Origin: Paenibacillus endophyticus
Lineage (GTDB): Bacteria > Bacillota > Bacilli > Paenibacillales > Paenibacillaceae
DNA: 64,000 nt
Assembly (NCBI RefSeq): GCF_014192395.1
Contig: NZ_JACHXW010000004.1
Coordinates: 287,331-351,330, forward strand
Direction: 5' to 3'
The notes beneath the pieces are model-generated. The model had not been told where the DNA came from, did not search any database, and worked only from the letters and a program-made list of their open reading frames with translations. Positions 61,148-64,000 of the stretch are shown piece by piece (within the stretch, counting starts at the first letter, position 1; each line of letters begins with the position of its first letter). The position numbers and the translations under genes were made by a program.

Positions 61148-61639
61148 TCATCCTTGCTTATTCTTATATTGGGTAGGCGTAATTCCCTTATAGCCTTTAA
61201 ACATCTTGCAAAAATAACGGTAATCGGAAATGCCTACAGCGGCTTTTGCGATATCGGTCTCGAATGCTTCAACGTTAAGCGTTACTTTGCTGCCGTCTTT
61301 CGTATAGTGCTTGCCTTCTTGGCCATAATGCGTCATCAGGAAACCTTCTTCGCATGTCAGCCCATTTAGAATTTCAAGTGATCGCGTTACTTTGTCAGGG
61401 GCTTTATCAGCAGTCGTTTTGCTAATAAGAATAGTGCTCTCCGGGACGTTATACTTCCACATAATCGATTTATCGAGCGGATAGATCGGCTGCCAGTTGG
61501 CTTCCGGATTAAGCGCTTTCGTCCGATTCTGCACGCTGGTAGGAATGCTCTCTAGTGCCACTGTTTTATCGCCAGACGAGAAGATCATACCCACTTTGCC
61601 TTGTGCGGCTTTGTCGTGGTGCGCAGGCGCTTTGTTCAA
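61148..61639 (-). pseudogene. Chimeric remnant: solute-binding protein fused to an AraC C-terminus
   Basis: Residues 1-130 match the C-terminal lobe of a Paenibacillus LplA-type extracellular solute-binding protein (GKVGMIFSSGDKTVALESI, WKYNVPESTILISKTTADKA, FLMTHYGQEGKHYTKDGS). Residues ~134-163 are the last helix-turn-helix of an AraC-type regulator (VGISDYRYFCKMFKGYKGIT). The frame opens right after a TGA, without a proper start, signal or lipobox. Two unrelated gene remnants joined by a deletion near 61240 best explain it. Confidence 0.75.
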
Positions 61640-61775
61640 GAACCAGTCCGGATCAACGATTCAAACGCTCCTATTTCCCCATCCATTCGCATGCTGATTT
61701 CTGTGCTCGCGTTTGAATCCCAGCAAAACCGTGTATATGGCTGTATGATGATTTTCGAATAAAGGGTGAGAGATC

Positions 61776-63218
61776 ATGCATAAGCTCGGTTCCGAGGAAA
61801 TGCTGCTTGATGCAGCATTGTTCCAATTCATTTTCCCGTTTTCTTTAAACAAGAATTGCAAAGACAAGCTGGTATTCCAGCTTCAAGCGGATGGTTTCAC
61901 GCGATTTTCTTTAAAGAACACCGCATTGGAATCAGAGTATTACGGCGATGATTATTGCGTATCCCATCTTAATTTGGAACGTTATTATTTGCCTTTTACC
62001 AATAGCATGATATTCCCGCACGCCGAGGACAAACCTGGATTGCACCGCTATTCCAAAAAAATAAACCAAGCATGCACGATGCGCTCCAAAGCCCGCAGCA
62101 TCGGTTTCATTGTGCAATCGACGGATGTATTTCTTTGTCCATTCGATCTTGGGTTTATTACGATCCGGGTTGAAATACCGCGCGGCACTGCCAACTTTTC
62201 GGAAGCGATGGAATTCGCCAAACGGTTCCGTGTCCTGCAAGATATGAATAGCCGGGACCGTGAGGTCAGCTGGCTAACAGATCGATCGGAATATGGCGAT
62301 GTGGAAGATTTTTTGTTTAAGCATCTCGTACCTGGCATCGTTCCGTTCATGAATACGAAAGGAATGGAGGAAACCTATTTCGCGAGGCATCCTTTTTTCG
62401 TCGATGAGCGGATGTATGTACAAGGCCTAATTGCATTTCAGAGCGGAAATGAAATGACAGAAGCTGACTTGTTCCGCGCATCGCATATTGATGGATTTGA
62501 CGGAAACAATCAACCCTATATGAGCTCAACGAACCCCTCTTATATCACTCGTTACCTCGACAAGCATGTGTATGACCGCTGGGCGCCGCATACCTATTAC
62601 ATCACACATGAAACATCGTTTGTATGTGTCACCAATGAAGAACAAGCTATGCGAACACGGATCGCTAACCATATGTATGGCGAATACTACTATGCACTGA
62701 TCATTAATCTGTTCCATAAAATCGTGCTGCTGAAGCTGTCTAATCTGTATTCCCATATCCGCTTGGATGAGAATCAAGATAAGATCGAGCAATTGATCCG
62801 ATCGATTACGACCTTCTCAGCCAAATATTATTTCAATGAGGTCGTTTCGCAAACGCAGGGGAAAGAGATTTTCATTCAGCTTCGCAGTCAATTCGGCAAC
62901 ATCGATCTGTTTACGGATGTAAAACAAACGCTGGCGGATTTATACAAATACCAAGAAAACTTTACGACGAAGCGAAGCAATTATTTGCTGCTCATTCTAA
63001 CGATTTATACGGTCATAAGCGGAATTTACGGCATGAATCAAGTCATCGAAGACTTAAAGGGTGATATTGATTGGGGTAAAATGCAGGAATACTCTGCTTT
63101 TGAATACTTTGCTTTCGCACTTACATTATCCGGCATAACGGTTGCCTTGTGGCTTGGTGTCACGACAATCTATCAGTTGATCAAAGAGATGATAAAAAAA
63201 CATCAATACAATAAGTAG
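61776..63218 (+). CDS. Divergent CorA-like membrane protein of unknown function
   Basis: A 480-residue protein. The first ~400 residues are soluble and mixed alpha/beta, ending in a helical section (HKIVLLKLSNLYSHIRLDEN and on). Two transmembrane helices follow, about 401-417 and 443-466. Directly after the first is YGMN (418-421), as the GMN signature of CorA Mg2+ channels, then an acidic loop (QVIEDLKGDIDWG). Overall similarity to CorA is otherwise low and the N-terminal part is over 100 residues longer. It could be a pentameric cation channel or a relative with a new role. Convergent with the oxidoreductase beyond the terminator. Confidence 0.7.
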   Translation: MHKLGSEEMLLDAALFQFIFPFSLNKNCKDKLVFQLQADGFTRFSLKNTALESEYYGDDYCVSHLNLERYYLPFTNSMIFPHAEDKPGLHRYSKKINQACTMRSKARSIGFIVQSTDVFLCPFDLGFITIRVEIPRGTANFSEAMEFAKRFRVLQDMNSRDREVSWLTDRSEYGDVEDFLFKHLVPGIVPFMNTKGMEETYFARHPFFVDERMYVQGLIAFQSGNEMTEADLFRASHIDGFDGNNQPYMSSTNPSYITRYLDKHVYDRWAPHTYYITHETSFVCVTNEEQAMRTRIANHMYGEYYYALIINLFHKIVLLKLSNLYSHIRLDENQDKIEQLIRSITTFSAKYYFNEVVSQTQGKEIFIQLRSQFGNIDLFTDVKQTLADLYKYQENFTTKRSNYLLLILTIYTVISGIYGMNQVIEDLKGDIDWGKMQEYSAFEYFAFALTLSGITVALWLGVTTIYQLIKEMIKKHQYNK

Positions 63219-63255
63219 AACAAAGGATACTTCGACTAGTAGCTGTCATCTAACG

Positions 63256-63300
63256 AAAGAGGCGAACGTGCAGCATGAAATGCAGCACATTCGCCTCTTT
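63256..63300. terminator. Bidirectional terminator between the CorA-like and oxidoreductase genes
   Basis: Arms AAAGAGGCGAACGTGC (63256-63271) and GCACATTCGCCTCTTT (63285-63300) pair at 15 of 16 positions. The plus strand has a TTTGTT tail; the minus strand has a modest T tract as well. Confidence 0.75.
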
Positions 63301-63327
63301 GTTCCCAATCAGCCTAGAATAAAAGTC

Positions 63328-63912
63328 TTAAAGCGCAGCAAACTTCCGTTTCACTTGATCAAGCATATTTGCACGAGCTTCATTCGCATCTGGCGATGTC
63401 ACGCCGCCGAATAATAGATGATCCACGACTTCGATTCCGCTGAATTCAAATATGCCGTCGCCGGACGTCTGCTTCAAGGAATCGTTCATTCCGATGCTCT
63501 CATAGATTTCGCCAGGCGTCCCGTACGTATTGACGATCAGGCCTTTTTTCCCGGAAAGCAGCTTGTCAATTCCGCCTTCGGCATTGTATTGGTAGGCGAA
63601 TCCGTAAGAGAAAACACGGTCCACATAACCTTTTAGAATGGCGGGAAGACCCGTCCACCATATCGGATAAATAAACGTGACAACATCTGCTTTTGCCAAA
63701 AACTCCTGCTCTGTCTTGATATCGGCAGGTATATTCCCTTCGCGCAATGCTGTTATGTCTTCTGTCGTCAGAACGGGGTTGAACCCCAGTTTATTAAGGT
63801 CACGAACGCTTACTTCATGTCCATTGGACTGGAGTGCCTCCACCGCCGTGTTCAGAATGGCATGGTTAAAGCTCTCTGCATGCGGGTGTGCAAATACGAT
63901 TAAATGATTCAT
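63328..63912 (-). CDS. NAD(P)H-dependent oxidoreductase, flavodoxin-like fold
   Basis: A 194-residue FMN-dependent quinone reductase of the KefF/NQO1 type. The N-terminal HLIVFAHPHAESFNHAIL phosphate loop, VTFIYPIWWTGLPAILKGY and VNTYGTPGEIYESIG are all family features. Such enzymes reduce quinones or other electrophiles. Start ATG 63912 with AAGGAGG upstream. A perfect operator lies 30 bp upstream, so the gene is probably induced under electrophile stress. Confidence 0.9.
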   Translation of the reverse strand: MNHLIVFAHPHAESFNHAILNTAVEALQSNGHEVSVRDLNKLGFNPVLTTEDITALREGNIPADIKTEQEFLAKADVVTFIYPIWWTGLPAILKGYVDRVFSYGFAYQYNAEGGIDKLLSGKKGLIVNTYGTPGEIYESIGMNDSLKQTSGDGIFEFSGIEVVDHLLFGGVTSPDANEARANMLDQVKRKFAAL

Positions 63913-63941
63913 GATTTATCCTCCTTGATTCTAATTTAAAC

Positions 63942-63964
63942 TTTGTAACAACTATTGTTACAAA
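63942..63964. promoter_or_regulatory. Perfect operator palindrome upstream of the oxidoreductase
   Basis: Arms TTTGTAACA (63942-63950) and TGTTACAAA (63956-63964) with a 5-bp centre form a perfect inverted repeat, followed by a partial GTAAC copy (63966-63970). The spacing and placement resemble MarR/HxlR-type redox repressor sites. The regulator gene is expected beyond the window edge. Confidence 0.7.
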
Positions 63965-64000
63965 GGTAACAAAAAAAAGATGCGCTTTCTACTTGTAACT

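Noticed and set aside
1..64000. CRISPR arrays, tRNA or rRNA genes, insertion sequences, attachment sites
   Set aside because: No regularly spaced repeats, cloverleaf-like sequences, transposase genes or flanking direct repeats were seen.

Overview
The window reads as a chromosomal segment of an endospore-forming Bacillota, most likely a Paenibacillus-like member of the Paenibacillaceae. Indicators are strong AGGAGG-type ribosome binding sites, a proline T-box leader, bacillithiol genes (bshA, bshB1), DnaD, menaquinol:cytochrome c reductase (qcrABC), sporulation genes (ypmB, ypjB), a tricistronic GerA-type germinant receptor, and a gene order around dapB-mgsA-bsh-cca-birA-pan-dinG that matches the Bacillus subtilis ypj/ypm region. 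No IS element, prophage, CRISPR array, tRNA or rRNA was seen.

Region 1 (1-12.4 kb) is amino-acid metabolism. An edge-truncated leuC faces a divergent LysR gene with a LysR box between them. Then come a nitrilase-family omega-amidase, a small secreted protein and an MtnE-type aminotransferase. A proline-specific T-box (specifier CCU) precedes proB-proA-proC-mtnW-mtnX-mtnB, so proline synthesis and the lower methionine-salvage steps apparently share one transcript. A MerR regulator fused to a methyltransferase follows, with a 19-bp-spacer promoter.

Region 2 (12.5-41 kb) is conserved housekeeping, mostly on the minus strand: dnaD, ackA-hbd, an unusual FtsH paralogue with a membrane partner, and the long run ypjD - TPR - dapB - mgsA - bshB1 - bshA - cca - birA - [pan-motif-like leader and attenuator] - panB - panC - panD - TPR - dinG - rex - mtaD - ypmB. 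Beyond it are a YitT protein, ypjA-ypjB with a near-perfect hairpin over the ypjB ribosome binding site, qcrABC, a ypiF-like gene, an IDEAL-domain peptide and a gamma-carbonic anhydrase.

Region 3 (41-52.7 kb) holds an ECF sigma/anti-sigma pair, a TIM-barrel protein divergent from a frameshifted AraC regulator, a phytanoyl-CoA-dioxygenase/HEAT fusion divergent from a cupin-AraC regulator, a gerA-gerC-gerB operon, and a TetR/oxidoreductase pair in which both promoters carry the same 21-bp operator.

Region 4 (52.7-64 kb) is accessory catabolism with visible decay. An epimerase - DapA-like aldolase - sdaAB - sdaAA - M20 operon lies downstream of a three-domain regulator (N-terminal sensor, GGDEF/GTP-cyclohydrolase-III-like domain, winged helix). 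A palindrome built on TCTTTTAAT sits over the operon's -35 box, and related half-sites lie upstream of the regulator gene. Nearby are three genes damaged by internal deletion (M20 amidohydrolase, a Gfo/Idh dehydrogenase, a solute-binding-protein/AraC chimera), an Ohr peroxidase, a highly divergent CorA-like membrane protein with a YGMN motif, and a flavodoxin-like oxidoreductase with a perfect operator upstream. The regulator/operon module and the divergent CorA-like protein are the best candidates for something not well described.
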